Positions 38,343 through 49,208 of a stretch of DNA of 64,000 nt are shown piece after piece. The DNA is from Chrysophaeum taylorii (Eukaryota > Sar > Pelagophyceae > Pelagomonadales > Pelagomonadaceae), in contig JAQMWT010000081.1 in the NCBI GenBank assembly GCA_029834535.1, positions 124,001 to 188,000 of the forward strand, written 5' to 3'. Below the pieces are notes generated by a model. It was not told where the DNA came from, did no database searches, and saw nothing but the letters and a program-made list of their open reading frames with translations. Within the stretch, counting starts at the first letter, position 1, and every line of letters starts with the position of its first letter. The position numbers and the translations under genes were made by a program.

Positions 38343-40402
38343 TGTAAGTTGGCTAGCCTGTACTCTTGCACACATGTTATGGAATATTTTGGGTACGTCC
38401 ACTCGTACATTCCATGACAATGCACTTACCAAGCTCCTTGAGAGCACCAAAATAAAAAGCTGCCATGAGTGACTACGCTTAGCGGGACTACTCTGGACTC
38501 ACAGCTTGCACAGTTGTCAAATAGACATTTTCCCATCGATAACGCATGAGTGTACATAGACACCGATAGACAGACCCCTTAGAATGTCTAGACAGTGTCA
38601 CTGCGTGACTGAACCCACAGGTTCCCGTCAACTGCTATGGCAGAACACGCAGCACGAGCCGCACCCAAGGCGATCTGGTGCGGACATACTGAAGCTCGAA
38701 GCTCCTGTAGTTGAGTTTCCAACGAAGGAAATCGATTTCAGCTTCAAACCCGCAAGGTGTCCTTGCAAATCAAACATATTAAACAATGTTACGGTCCAGT
38801 CATGCCGATGCCTTCCTCGAGTACGACTTACGAAGCATACATCGATCATGCAAGGACGCGAATACTCCGGAATCAAATTCCGATCGCGCTTTCCTGGAAT
38901 GGAAGACCGATAGGGCTGCTGATCTCCATTAGCTGTTGATGAATTGCCCCCTGAGTATCAGGAATGGCACTTCACCAATGAAGCTTTCCCCAACTTACCT
39001 GACGCAGAAGTAGCTCAACTAGCTACTGTCTGTTACGACAATGAAGTCAAGGCATTACGCCCTGAAATCAATCTTCGTTTCTTAGAAGAGGAACGAATCT
39101 TAAATCGCGCACACCCGAAAGCATTAGCTTTTGAAACCCGCGTTCGTGCCCCTGTTGCCGTGTTTTCGTTAACTGCTGCTGATTGGCACACTTATCAGAA
39201 CACGTATGCTACATTCTTGCATACTTATTTCAATCTCGAAAGTGTTGGAAAACCAGCACTTGCGGCCTGGCCCGCCATCAATGGTGACGTAACAAGTTAT
39301 TGCCCAACAAGGCTCGCGCCATTATGCTCATTGCCTTTAGTCACTACGGTCTGTACGACTACTGATGTGTCTACCTGAAACAGCAGTTTTACTCTGTTGT
39401 AAATCCAACTGGTATGTCCATGTTTTGAAGCTGTCCTAGCGTTTGGGCAAATCTTAACACCAACGAGGGAAGAGACTGACCTTCAATTCGACTTTGGTAC
39501 TCTTTGTAAAATTTATGAAGAGATACATCGGCATTATGCCGATAATACCAGCTACAATCGCGATCGTGGTTGGGTAGACTGGTGTTATATGTATGAAACT
39601 CGATCTTCATCTCAGCCTGTGCCAGACGCTGAACGATTGTGTCACCCTACCAACCCTAGCTATATCTTAGAATACGCATTAGACTTATATTGTAGTATCA
39701 AATGGGTCGAACAAAAGACGCTTAGAATGCCCGTTTCTTGGCAACCTCGTTGAAGGTTGACACCACAACCAAAACCGCAATTACTGGACAAACACGCGGA
39801 TCTATCAGACAAAGTCTGGCTCAAACTGCAAATGCGCTTGCGTCCATTACTTCTTCTCAACCTGGAACATGCGTAAAATGCTAGACGCGCGTAACTCTAA
39901 CGATGCACGCCAGCCTTTCTCTCGCAGCGACTTATCGTATTATCGTTCTGGCGATTCTCATGTCACCAAGAAAACTGCTGGACAGTCCCATGACCGTCCA
40001 ATTTACCTCGCACTTTCGACAGGTCTTTTCGATCTAATATGAAATTTTTGGACCAAACTAAGCACACCATAAATACTGCAAGAGCAGTGTAGTGAAGTAA
40101 CGAAGCATGTGACAGATAATGATATCACGGCTCGGCTACAACAGAACATCACCAAGTTATTTGAGACTCTGTTGCAATCCGCTGATATTCTGTCAACGAC
40201 ATCTACTGAGGACAATAGTGACACTTCGCCTAAACGAACAACTCATGTTCGCAGGACGAATCATTTATGGGACGTTCATCATCCTCGACCGAGTCGTTAA
40301 ACTACGTGGAGCCACAACATCGCTGTTGCTACTGCCACCCCAAAGGCAACTCCTCCTACGGATACCAAGAATGCGCCAACACACAGGGTAATCCCTCGTA
40401 TA
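38343..40402 (+). pseudogene. copia leader and gag region, decayed
   Basis: After a leader with no clear gene, a frame at 38944-39378 (MPPEYQEWHFTNEAFPNLPDAEVAQLATVC...) looks like the start of a copia gag polyprotein; the rest of gag to about 40400 is in several short frames. A zinc knuckle is not evident. Base composition here is much more AT-rich than in the host genes. Confidence 0.55.
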
Positions 40403-40882
40403 GTGCCTAACTTTGCCGCTCCGCCATCTCGGCGTTACCACCAGCGTTACTGTCCTCGCTATCTTCACAGGTCCAATCAGCCATCAACCAACCACCACAA
40501 GCCGAAACCACAAGGATTATCGATCAGACCTCGCTATCATCATTTGAAGCACGGCATTGCTGATGAGGCTGACGAACCATCACCACCTGTTCAACCGATT
40601 ATCATTCCAACTCATGTTATTTCTGGAGAACTTCTTCACTACCAGCCTCTCCACTACTTGCCCGCATTCGGAAAATGCACTTCCCGACAATATGAAGGTA
40701 AACAGCGTCCCAACATGTTCCTTTTTTATTTTGACTCTTGTGCTACCATATCGTTAATGTCAGCCGCGACATGCGTTCCAAATCATATTATTCTGGGATC
40801 CAAATACGCGCCGATTATTATACAAACGCCACTGGACAACAACGTGCCTCACATGATGTTAACAGGTAATAGTTGTCCTTGA
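40403..40882 (+). pseudogene. copia protease fragment
   Basis: The 159-codon frame contains NMFLFYFDSCATISLMSAATCVPNHI near its end. The DSCAT tetrad sits where copia proteases have DSGA, with a hydrophobic strand before it, so I read it as the retropepsin active site with Gly replaced by Cys. A Pro/His-rich linker from gag precedes it. Confidence 0.5.
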
Positions 40883-41276
40883 ATCATCCACAAAGGTGTG
40901 AAGACTGACTTCGCATTATGTCTTCAGCAGTGCACAACCGACATCTCCTATATTGAGCATGCTCGAGTGGAACCAGACGAACGACCGGTGTTCGGATCTA
41001 TCTGAACCAAAGCAGCGCTGTGAGCGATAGACAAAGATGACCGTATTCCCCGGCACGTAACATCTAACCTGCTGCTCCCTTGTCTCACCTACAACATCGC
41101 GCGATAAGCAACTCGAACGCGCTCCTCGCATTTCGCTCAAGCGATAGTTACGCCACCGTTTTCCTACAGTATTATTATTTGAATCTTTACCCGCCTTTGT
41201 TCACCATCTTCACCAAATCTCACCAGAGGAAAGCCGCAAATTTTATTGCGATATTATTGAGATAACTCCTCCTTGC

Positions 41277-41642
41277 TAACTAACTAACTAACTAACTTCA
41301 GACCTCTCCCGAGCATGGGAGCCAGGCCGGACCGACAGGAGCCAGTCCGGAATCACGGGCCTGTAGACGAGGAGCGCCGAAAGGTCGGTCGGCGGAGTGA
41401 CCATCAAGCTTGTCGCCATGCGACGAGGAGACCGCGATGTGACTGACAACCAACTCGTCGATAACCTTCCGTCTTCGCCCCCCAGCCATACCCCGTCCCA
41501 CTGCGAACGTTCCGGCTGCCAACCGGCCCGCCGGGAGGCGAATAGGTGCCAACCTACGCCGGGAGGGCGGATGCCCTCGCAAGGCTCAGGATTCATGAGG
41601 CACCGTCCTCCATCGCAACCGCAGTCGGCGATCAGGGTAAGG
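41277..41642 (-). repeat. SINE-like element copy D
   Basis: Reverse-strand copy flanked by the perfect 13-bp duplication AACTCCTCCTTGC at 41264-41276 and 41643-41655. In element direction it begins CCTTACCCTGATCGCCGACTGCGG and ends in about five TTAG units. Its clean duplication fixes the element's 5' end. Inserted in the copia internal region. Confidence 0.88.
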
Positions 41643-41655
41643 AACTCCTCCTTGC

Positions 41656-43662
41656 ACTAACAGGAATCTACTAAAGCAGCATAAGACCGAAGACTTACAC
41701 AGCCTGCTCGACGACTCTCTGTTCGACAGCATGCTGTCTGTCATCAAACTTCTCCAGCCCTTGGTACTACTGGCTGAGATGACACCACCCCACAAGTACT
41801 GTCATCAAGACCACATAACTGTGGCCAACCTCATCCATTCGACACTCGATTACTGTGTTGATGTTGTTGACAGGTTACCGACCTACCTATGTGGCGACTA
41901 CCAATCTAGGGAAAGATGGATCTGCATCGCACGCAGGTATACTGGACCAATCAACATACTCCATGGCCTATCCACCACCGCCCCTTCTTTAAGATCGTGG
42001 ATGACATAAACCATTCCTAAACGACTTTGGCTATCAAAGATATCGCCAAAGATTGGACCGGGTGTTCCCGATCCTCCAGATATCCCGTTCTAAAAACGCA
42101 CCTTACTCTCGCACAGGTTCTGTTCAGCTTACTATGACTGACCTTGAGACACTCAATTTATTATTTCTTCGCCTTCACTCACAACAGGCTCACGAGCAAC
42201 ACGCACTCTGTTCAATCCGAGTGTACTTATCAGCTGTGTTTCAAACGCCTCCATGGAACCACTGCCACATGCAACTAATCCATTGCGTCAAGGCTTTTCA
42301 TCATCTAACGTGTTTGCCAGATTGCACACTAACTCACCCACTCCTGTGTCCTATTACATAACCGTTTTCGAAACTGACCAACCGTCACATACCTCATCAA
42401 CATCACACAACACCTACTTCAACCGGTGGCCACCACTGACGGCAACCTCACCATAGAAAACGCCGCCACCAAATATCATGCTTATGACGCTTTGGAAGCA
42501 CGTATACGTTGCCTCCAACGTCCCCGCGACAGGACAGATCTATATATTTGGAGCCGTTTATGGGTTACTTGTGATCATCAAGCCCTTCCTCAAGTTGGCT
42601 CCGCTGCCACCTATGGCACCGCCATACAAAAGCTCGTCCAGATGCCCTTGTGATGCCCGGCTGCCTTACCTACAAGGCCACCGACAATTTGTTCGACTAC
42701 GAGGATTCTCATTTTGCTCTGGAATATCACCACTTATCCCATAGTCGCTATATAGGGTATCTTCGTGGAAGTGACCGCAAACTCGGCTCTAAAATCCACT
42801 CCATGCTTGCTCCATTGCCCACCGTCCGAGGGTATAAACATCTTACTCGACCCTCGCAACGGGAAACTACGCTATCCTACTCGACCGGAGTTGATTCGTG
42901 TTAACAACCACACCAAACAACAGGAATCTTTCTTCTTGTCTCTTCGCCACGACCTTTGCTGCGACATGCTCAGCAATGCTCTGCCTGCCGGTACGTACAG
43001 CACACTGTACAAGCACCTCTCGCTCCTCGTTGCCGATATTAAATCCCTTATGTTGGACCCTACCTTCCAACATGCTGCTGCTGTGATGAAGAAACCCTAT
43101 GTATCCACCTTCATGACCTTTGATCCGGCCTCCACCACGTGCAGTACAGATACCTTGTCTTTGGCACAAGCCTTCATGACTCTATCTCCAGCAACTGCTT
43201 GACCGAAATGTCGTTAAACTATATATCTTCGTCCTACGAAGATACTCTCGCTACTGTGATGATGAGGATGCACCTCCAAGTGACTCTGCTGCGCACCAGG
43301 ATGACGACGCACCACCTCCTCCTGCCTTGGACACCGAACTCAAGTTCGATGTTCGGCGCAAACGTCATATCCCCGCTCATCCCATTCCTCGCAAATCCTC
43401 GCACACGGATCGCTGAATACTCTCACGCCAAAGAACGTGCCAATCGCTTTCCACCGGTGCACCACTGCCCCGACAACGTTGCAGCCAAGGCCCCCAACGT
43501 ACTGGCGCCCTGGCTTCTCTGCCTCAGACCTACCGTATCGCGACTTATGCACCGACTGCATCGCGCACAACAACGCCACCCGCACAAGCACTTCAATCCG
43601 ACCAAGCCTCTTTTGAGCAAACTCACAAAGCCGGCGAAATCTGGGCTTGCGACGGCGGCTAT
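41656..43662 (+). pseudogene. copia region between protease and integrase, decayed
   Basis: Multiple short plus-strand frames (41731-42009, 42053-42361, 42765-43202, 43139-43666) without clear domains, apart from a possible zinc-binding region before integrase. A 21-nt motif copy lies at 43201-43221. Confidence 0.45.
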
Positions 43663-44685
43663 GTGACAATTCCGTCAGAATGGGGAGGCTTCACACATAT
43701 CATTGTGTCCAAAGAACTTATCTCGAAGTTTCTCTTGGTGTACTTTACACGCACCACCAACGCCACGGAGTTCACTCAAGCTCTGGACTTTGTGTATGAC
43801 TTTTGTCGTACACAACTCAACGTGTACCTGCGCACCCTCTACTCCGATGCCTTCAAGCCCTACTTTAGCCAGCACATTACCTCCCCGTACCGCGTCGATA
43901 AAGACATTCAGCTCATCGCTTTCCCGCCGTACATGCACCACTTTAACTTTGAAGTTGAGTTAGCCATCGGCTTCATCGCCTCCGCTTCCTCAACTCGCCC
44001 TCGCTCCCTCCTTAATGCTCATTATCGTGGCTCCAAGATCGTGGAACCAGCCATCATGTTTCCCTGGGCGGTGATACACACCATCCAAAGCTACAACCTT
44101 CTCCCTTACGCCACGCTTGAGCGCATTCACCATGCTATCCTGAGTCCGCAACAGCTACTCTACAATCAACTGAGCACTCCCCAGCATGACATGCTCAAGA
44201 TCTTCGGTGCTGAATGCTACCTTCTATTGGAACCCCACGAGCACCACAAGTGGGAACCGTGCCGCCGCAAAAACTTATATCTATGTTGCGCCAACGCGCA
44301 AAACCCGCTCGTCTCCCCACGTGTTGACCATATTGCCGACGTCGTCCTCAACCCTGAAAACGGACAAATCCGTGTTTTGTCCAAGCTGCAATTCCTCTGC
44401 ATGCTCCAGCATCCTACTCCTGATCCTGAACTTACTCCTCCACCTCACGCTCCTCCCGCGCCTTTCTCGCTCACACCCCACGGTTCTATCCCATTCCATT
44501 TCATTCTGAGGGGGACACGGACAATTCATCCTCAGAGGGGGCACTCTCCACCTCCCTCAGCTCCTTCTTCGTCCCCTGCTCCTGCTTCTTCTCCCCCTTC
44601 CGACGCTTCCGTCGACGATTTTGGCTCTATGCCACCGCCGCCCTTGCTTCCTTCTTACAAAGAAAGACCTTTTTGCACAAGATGA
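43663..44685 (+). pseudogene. copia integrase core and C-terminus
   Basis: A 340-codon frame. The segment LYSDAFKPYFSQHI holds the second catalytic Asp, and PPYMHHFNFEVELAIGFIAS aligns with the PYxxxxNGVAExxNRxL region of copia integrases, keeping Glu but not the NGVA text. HDMLKIFGAECYLLLEPHEHHKW corresponds to the hLrvFGcxaY motif after the core. A Pro/Ser-rich tail follows. Frames before it are needed for the zinc finger and first Asp, which I do not find intact. Confidence 0.7.
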
Positions 44686-44774
44686 CCTCATTCTTGTCCC
44701 AGGTTCCAAACAACCTAACAACCGCAAGGCAACCTCCATGAAAAATATCCAAGCCCGGCTGCAAGCGTATACTA

Positions 44775-45968
44775 TTGGTGCTTACAAAGCCGCTGGTGGC
44801 AAACTCGCCGAATTTCCGCTGGGGTCTTCGCCACCACTTTCTTACGTTCAAGTCTCCCGCCCTCTCAGCCCTACATATCAATGGTGGTATCCTCTGGTCT
44901 GCTATCTGCTCAGAGGGGGAACATGCGTTGTTAGCTCGTCTTCTTCTCCCGTTGCGCACTGACTTACTTGCCCGTTACCCTCACGTCGATGGTTACTTCG
45001 CCCACGCTAAGTGCGCATCCAGCATCCCAGCCGCAACCTTTCTAACTGCTGATGGTTCACCTACGCGCTCCATTCCTCAGCCTCTTTTAGCTGCGTTCAC
45101 TGAGCACGCTGCTGCCTTTGGCATCTCTTCATTACAGTGTGCACTTACTTATTTGGCGCCGACCAGTTTTATCGATCACAACTCTTCCGAGTTTGGCGCT
45201 AATTCTGCATCTCTGTCTGACTTGGAGGAATACCTTCTGGTCACTACAGAGTATATCACTCAGGTCTTACATGCCGACCCTACTATCCATATTCAACTGG
45301 AATCTGCTTCCTCTACCCCTCCTACTGACGCTGTTTCCGATTATCCCGAAGTCGCGCACACTGCCTTGACCGCAACGTCGTTAAACTATAGTTCACTAGC
45401 CACTGTTGGTCCTGATGAATACAAGGTCCAAGAAGCGGACGTTTCCATCGATGAATATAAACTCAACTGCCTCCACGGTATGTCGCCTGAAGACAGGCAC
45501 GCCTACCTCAAGGCCATCGCCAAGGAACTCCACGACATTATCCGCTTTGGCTGCTTCAAGCTTTCATTACCCGACGGTGTCTCTTGCCCTATTGACAGCA
45601 GGATGGTGCTGAAGATTAAAACGGACTCTGCAGGCAAATACGTTAAGCACAAGGGTCGCCTCGTGCTACGTGGCTTCCTAGCCTCCCTTGGCGCCGATTT
45701 CTTTGGCACTTTCAGCCCAATGGCCACAATGACCGCAATCCGGGTACTACTGGCGATTGCAGCATACAAGCAATTGCCTGTCTACCACGCAGACGTCCCG
45801 AACGCCTTCGTTCAGTCTGACATTGATGCCAACGTCTATGTTCAGTTACCAGACGGCATCAAGCTTATCGACCCCGATGACGCTAAGTACAAGGGCCGAC
45901 GCCTACCGAAAGTGCTGAAGTCACTTATGGACTTCGGCAATCACCATCTCTTTGGAACAAAGAGATAG
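44775..45968 (+). pseudogene. copia reverse transcriptase, N-terminal half
   Basis: The C-terminal 170 codons are a Ty1/copia RVT_2 domain: MSPEDRHAYLKAIAKELHDI, VLKIKTDSAGKYVKHKGRLVLRGF, TFSPMATMTAIRVLLAIAA, YHADVPNAFVQSDIDANVYVQLPDG. The frame is lost at LKSLMDFGNHHLF, before the catalytic VDD, and resumes downstream. The first 200 codons are spacer. Confidence 0.85.
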
Positions 45969-46081
45969 ACGGCTTCTTCCTTGGCTACAACCGCCTGCAT
46001 TCGGACTCTTGCTTATATGCTCGAGTATCCGCACATGCTAAGTTCGTCGTATGCAGTCCGTCTGTAGACGACATTGTTATT

Positions 46082-47146
46082 GTGTCCAATGATGACACTC
46101 TTCGTACTGAGTTACAGGATGCCCTCCACAAACGGTATGCTGTAGAGCAGTTTGAACCTGTCCATACCCTCCTAGGCATGCGTGTGTGTCGCACATCTGA
46201 TGGATCCATTTCTCTGGATGTGCAAGCCAAGCTTGATGAACTCTTCGCTGATCATCCTGTCTTGCAGCAACTAACTCCGCTTAAATATCCTATGTCGTCG
46301 TCCTTCAAGTATAAAGATGGCACTCCCAGCTCTGAAACAGAGTTGTACATCAACTCGCGCTTTGCCACCCTCCTTGGCAAGCTGGTGTTCATGCAAGTGG
46401 CCTGCAGACCTGACTTCTCGCAAGCCTTGGGCAGATTTTCGCGTGGTATGCATGCACCCACGTACGTTCATGTCCAGATGCTAGAACACCTGCTCCGCTA
46501 CCTGAGGAAGCCGGAAAACCGCTCACTTCGCCTCTGGGTTCATCCTAAAGGTAATGCTATTGAAGCTCACCTTCGCACTGTCTCCGCTAATCGAATTGAT
46601 CTCTCTACTGTGGTCGACTACCAACCGCAGGATGTATCCACAGGACAGTTTGATCCCTTAGTAGCCATGGTCGACGCTGACAATGCCCCTTCCCTAGCAC
46701 AGGAAGATAGGAAAACTACCACCGGGTTTGTCTTCTATCTTTTCAAGTGCCTTATTTGTTGGAAAAGCAAGCTTCAACCGATTGTCTCCTGCTCAACTCA
46801 CGAAGCTGAGTTGATTGCCCTCAGTATTTGTGCTGATGAAGCTGTTTGGCTACGCAAGCTGCTGTTGGAACTCTCCTTTGTCGTCAACCCCACCTTCTAC
46901 GTCAACAATGTTAATGGTGAGAACACCGCTGATCCTGTTGATTTCGATGACAATGGCAACCCAATTGCTGAAGATATGCGCTTCATCAGAAGCCTACCTC
47001 TCTTATCTGACAATGCCGCCGCTGTTCACACCTCTAATAACCCAGATGGATCTTCTCGATCCAAGGCACTGTCGACCAGGTGGTTTAAGATCCGTGAGTA
47101 CATCTCGCTACAGAAACTCGAGTCCATCATGTTCCCGGCAAGGTAA
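46082..47146 (+). pseudogene. copia reverse transcriptase C-terminus and RNase H
   Basis: Starts just after the catalytic SVDDIVIV text, which is in the preceding open DNA (about 46056-46081). It continues with HTLLGMRVCRTSDGSISL, LLGKLVFMQVACRPDFSQALGRFSRGM and the RNase H core AMVDADNAPSLAQEDRKTTTGFVFYL, ISCSTHEAELIALS-like text and DNAAAVHTSNNPDG, then HIDIRxH-type sequence (TRWFKIREYI). Order and spacing are those of a copia RNase H. Confidence 0.85.
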
Positions 47147-47462
47147 ACGTGGCTGATGGTTTTACAAAGCCACATGCTGCTGAGTTCTCCACTTTTCGTT
47201 CTCTACTCGTGATGCATCATGCCTCTGATGACAAGTCTCTACAGGATTGAAGATGCCTAACCCCAGTGACCGCAACGTCGTTAAACTAGCCGCCCTACCT
47301 TCTTTTGCCACAAATTCTTGTGTGCGTGTGTGAGCTTCGCCTATGCCCTTTTCTTGGCACTCCCGTGGCCGCGGCTTCTCCCCAGTCGTTCGAAGGACAG
47401 TCCCACGCTCGCTCTCCACGGCCGAACGTTCCCCCAGGTTGTCGCAAAAGCGACAAACCATG

Positions 47463-48107
47463 ACTGCTGCTACTGCTACCACACAGGCTGCTGCGGTTGC
47501 ACCGACACCAGCCGGGCATATCTCACCTCAGTCGCTGACGTTCCAGGACGGCCTCAGCATGGACTGTGTTGTGTATGAGCGAGGACAACCTACCGTATAT
47601 GCTCGCAATGATACTTCTTTCCAACTCCCTTGTGATGCGCGCTCAGCTGGTCATATACGCGCTACCCTCATACGCATCTATCATTTGCCAAGGGAGTTAT
47701 ATACTCTTTTGACAAGTATGCTAGCTCAACACCCGCCATTTGTTAACTTGGTCTTATCCGTATCCGCTCTAGCCACAACAGATCCCACCACACAATTGCC
47801 ATTCGCACTGGATCTTCGGCTTATAACACACATGCACCTTGAGCATCTTATTTTCCTTATGACTCTTGTTCGAACACAGAGTCGCAAAGCTCAGGCTATG
47901 TTCAAGCCATCCAAATTCCAGCATGTGGTTACTACTGTTGCTCAATCGTGGGTACAACATCTTGACGACTACGTATCATCTTCAGATGATACAAAACCGC
48001 CGTCACTCCTGGATGTAATGTTCGGCCCCACTTATACTCAGGCAGAACATCAAGACTTTCTGCGCTTTTTAAACGCGAAATCCCTTCACTTACACAGCAT
48101 GTGTTGA
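47463..48107 (+). CDS. Extra open frame between copia RNase H and 3' LTR
   Basis: About 214 residues from ATG MTAATATTQAAAVAPTPAGH; the open frame extends 40 codons upstream. An Ala/Thr-rich start leads to a better-folded part (SLTFQDGLSMDCVVYERGQP, RATLIRIYHLPRELYTLLTSMLAQHPPFVNLVLSVSAL) with predicted helices and a C-terminal acidic segment. It lies between two copies of the 21-nt motif, starts 317 bp after RNase H and is longer than other intact frames in this decayed element. No family is recognised; a displaced gag-like or accessory protein is possible. Confidence 0.45.
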   Translation, partial: TAATATTQAAAVAPTPAGHISPQSLTFQDGLSMDCVVYERGQPTVYARNDTSFQLPCDARSAGHIRATLIRIYHLPRELYTLLTSMLAQHPPFVNLVLSVSALATTDPTTQLPFALDLRLITHMHLEHLIFLMTLVRTQSRKAQAMFKPSKFQHVVTTVAQSWVQHLDDYVSSSDDTKPPSLLDVMFGPTYTQAEHQDFLRFLNAKSLHLHSMC

Positions 48108-48709
48108 CCGAAACGTCGTTAAACTACTTACACTCCACGCCAGACCCTACTCTGGAGATATCTTCGCCATCGTCACATCCTACGTCTTCTGCTTCGCTTG
48201 CTGATTTCGACGCCTTGCGTCAACAAGTCGAACTGCTCCAGGAAACTCTTCTATCTTCACGGATCCGTTCGCCAAGTCCAACTTCTTGGAAAACCAACTG
48301 GACACCTTACAACTAGATTCTCTTTTGCCATCCATACTGAATGCTCTACTTGCACTCACATTTCACTTGGCACCACATCATTCAGCTATTGGTGTTCACC
48401 ACCTTACAGCAGAAGCTGACGATGATTCCAACACTCTCGAACCGGTAACGACATCTACCACCTCACCTCAGATAATCCTAACACACTGTCTGTTGTACCT
48501 GTGTTTCGTAATGTTCTGTTCAAAAGCGTCAAATCGACTCTCAGCCCCACCAAACCTAAGTCTTAAAGACACTCCTTCTATACTCTTGATGCTTCGTATG
48601 TGACCTCTGCGACCATCAAGACTGTATACTCCTTTTTTTTCCCTTTATCATCATCTTTCTCAAGAGGTGTTCTATAGTCGCACCTTGCGCTTAAGACATC
48701 TCGAGGGGG
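48108..48709 (+). other. copia 3' untranslated region and polypurine tract
   Basis: Short frames only. The tract CTCGAGGGGG at about 48700-48709 directly precedes the 3' LTR and should prime plus-strand synthesis. Confidence 0.65.
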
Positions 48710-49023
48710 TGCAGAGAAATCTGATGCCTCTTACCCTTATCCGTCCGTTGAGAACGTGATCTCTTCCTTACCCTTCTTCTTCCTTTCTACACAGTCAATT
48801 AGTCCTCTGATTTGTGCTCAAGCTCATCATCATGGTCTAGCGCGCCCCGAGGTATGTAGCACTATACACATAACCTTTCTCGTGTAGTTCTAGATGCCGC
48901 ATGTCGTGTTCTGAGGATACAGGGAACATACCTTTCATTCCCCGAATTAAAAACTTCCAGACGCTCATGATGAGACGGGATGGTTTCCCAGGTGACTTAC
49001 CACTGCATGCTAAATGCTCGGCA
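48710..49023 (+). repeat. copia 3' LTR
   Basis: 314 bp, TGCAG...GGCA. Compared with the left LTR it lacks about 72 bp, including the TATA-like segment; the deletion lies between two AATTA direct repeats. The uninterrupted AGTCCTCTGATTTGTGCTC at 48801-48819 shows the original Helitron target site. Confidence 0.9.
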
Positions 49024-49028
49024 AACCC

Positions 49029-49208
49029 TCGACGAGATAACCTCGAGATCACGCTCTCGCTGCCACGCATGTGCAAGCGCGCCGACGCTCCACTCAAAGA
49101 AGTTCCTCAATCACCCCTTTTTATGATGATGCACGAAACATACGTGTCCACGAAGCACAGTATGAGGGCACGTCGTGGGGAGGGAGACTAGGATATGGCA
49201 TGAGTTCT
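49029..49208. other. Host DNA right of the copia insertion
   Basis: About 180 bp between the copia TSD and the stop of the C1a-32-like gene. No gene seen. Confidence 0.5.

Larger units (their letters stand above)
43201..48126 (+). repeat. Four copies of the 21-nt motif in the copia element
   Basis: GACCGMAAYGTCGTTAAACTA occurs at 43201-43221, 45368-45388, 47268-47288 and 48106-48126, each in the sense direction. Three are translated in the same phase (LTEMSLNY, LTATSLNY, LTETSLNY). They fall near the borders of recognisable modules: before integrase, between integrase and reverse transcriptase, between RNase H and the extra frame, and after the extra frame. Surrounding bases differ. Confidence 0.8.
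23558..49023 (+). mobile_element. Ty1/copia LTR retrotransposon with nested insertions
   Basis: A direct 5-bp duplication AACCC flanks it at 23553-23557 and 49024-49028. The LTRs begin TGCAG and end GCA. The left LTR is split (23558-23730 and 37522-37721) by 13.8 kb of other transposons; the right LTR is 48710-49023, just after the polypurine tract CTCGAGGGGG. The internal region (37722-48709) holds gag, protease, integrase, reverse transcriptase and RNase H pieces in the copia order, an extra 3' frame, and two SINE-like insertions. Frameshifts and stops break every gene. The LTRs differ by several per cent and by indels, so this is the oldest layer of the stack. Confidence 0.88.

Noticed and set aside
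43201..48126. 21-nt motif as part of a hammerhead ribozyme (CCGAAACGTC resembles the 3' half of the core)
   Set aside because: No CTGANGA with a stem II lies in the preceding 60 nt of the copies; the CTGATGA at 47225 is too poorly placed, and that copy has GCAA in place of GAAA.
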